Part shown: positions 54,225 to 64,000 of the stretch, in pieces
How positions within the stretch are numbered: the first letter of the stretch is position 1
Layout of the letters: every line of letters begins with the position of its first letter
Source of the DNA: Sphaerisporangium perillae
GTDB lineage: Bacteria; Actinomycetota; Actinomycetes; Streptosporangiales; Streptosporangiaceae
Length of the DNA: 64,000 bases
Reading direction: 5' to 3'
NCBI RefSeq assembly: GCF_023276435.1
Contig: NZ_JALLPO010000001.1
Coordinates: forward strand, 358,813 to 422,812
Notes under the pieces: generated by a model
Seen by the model: the letters and a program-made list of their open reading frames with translations, nothing else
Databases searched by the model: none
Told to the model about the DNA's origin: nothing
Position numbers and translations under genes: made by a program

Positions 54225-64000
<9,776 letters not shown>

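Overview
The window is high-GC DNA with actinomycete features: GTG/TTG starts, stop/start overlaps between consecutive genes, SARP, HxlR and FCD-type GntR regulators, F420/LLM-type enzymes and a large secondary-metabolite locus. The style fits a filamentous actinomycete, possibly Streptosporangiales or Pseudonocardiales, but the exact taxon cannot be fixed from this sequence alone.

Region 1 (1-7860) looks like ordinary chromosome. It holds three consecutive acyl-CoA dehydrogenases, a TetR repressor with a clear palindromic operator, a membrane-anchored NERD-like protein, and a VWA (CoxE-like)/MoxR ATPase (CoxD-like) pair. A tRNA-Lys(CTT) at 7861-7934 ends this block.

Region 2 (8118-23682) is a compact catabolic locus around a GntR regulator. 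On the minus strand lie an enamidase-like amidohydrolase, a DUF1338/HglS 2-oxoadipate dioxygenase/decarboxylase and an FAD/Fe-S dehydrogenase of the D-2-hydroxyglutarate dehydrogenase type. On the plus strand lie the GntR gene, a RidA-family imine hydrolase, an LLM flavin/F420 oxidoreductase, a NitT/TauT-type ABC importer and a three-subunit molybdenum hydroxylase; a CoxG-like SRPBCC protein is divergent from the LLM gene. Read together the enzymes spell a complete route that I infer, and do not know from any description: N-heteroaromatic acid (best fit picolinate) -> 6-hydroxylated acid -> ring-reduced cyclic enamide -> enamine/imine -> 2-oxoadipate -> D-2-hydroxyglutarate -> 2-oxoglutarate. 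This is the most interesting proposal in the window.

Region 3 (23804-28949) holds an HxlR/NmrA-like reductase pair, a CPA2 antiporter, a methyltransferase, a relic resembling the right end of an IS200/IS605 (TnpB-type) element, and a TrmB/LuxR-type regulator.

Region 4 (about 29468 to the right edge) is a nonribosomal peptide cluster. It starts with a small peptide bearing GWG repeats, a small partner protein and a SARP regulator. A left minus-strand arm carries MbtH and an SbnA-like enzyme; next come a plus-strand type II thioesterase and a minus-strand operon with flavin reductase, antiporter, tryptophan-type halogenase, ABC exporter and an unusual half-C/A/T/TauD monomodule. From 42848 one tightly coupled plus-strand operon encodes a threonine-kinase/PLP/argininosuccinate-lyase-like cassette (2,3-diaminobutyrate type), an ATP-grasp enzyme, a PaaK-like ligase, an aminotransferase, a BacA-like prephenate decarboxylase, an SbnB-like enzyme, a PhzF-like isomerase, two small alpha/beta-barrel proteins, a P450 and an NRPS of at least A-T-C-A-T-C-A-T-C-A that runs off the window. 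The expected product is a halogenated, diamino-acid-rich peptide with a prephenate-derived residue; I cannot name it. The NRPS contains a 439-bp perfect duplication with foreign codon usage.
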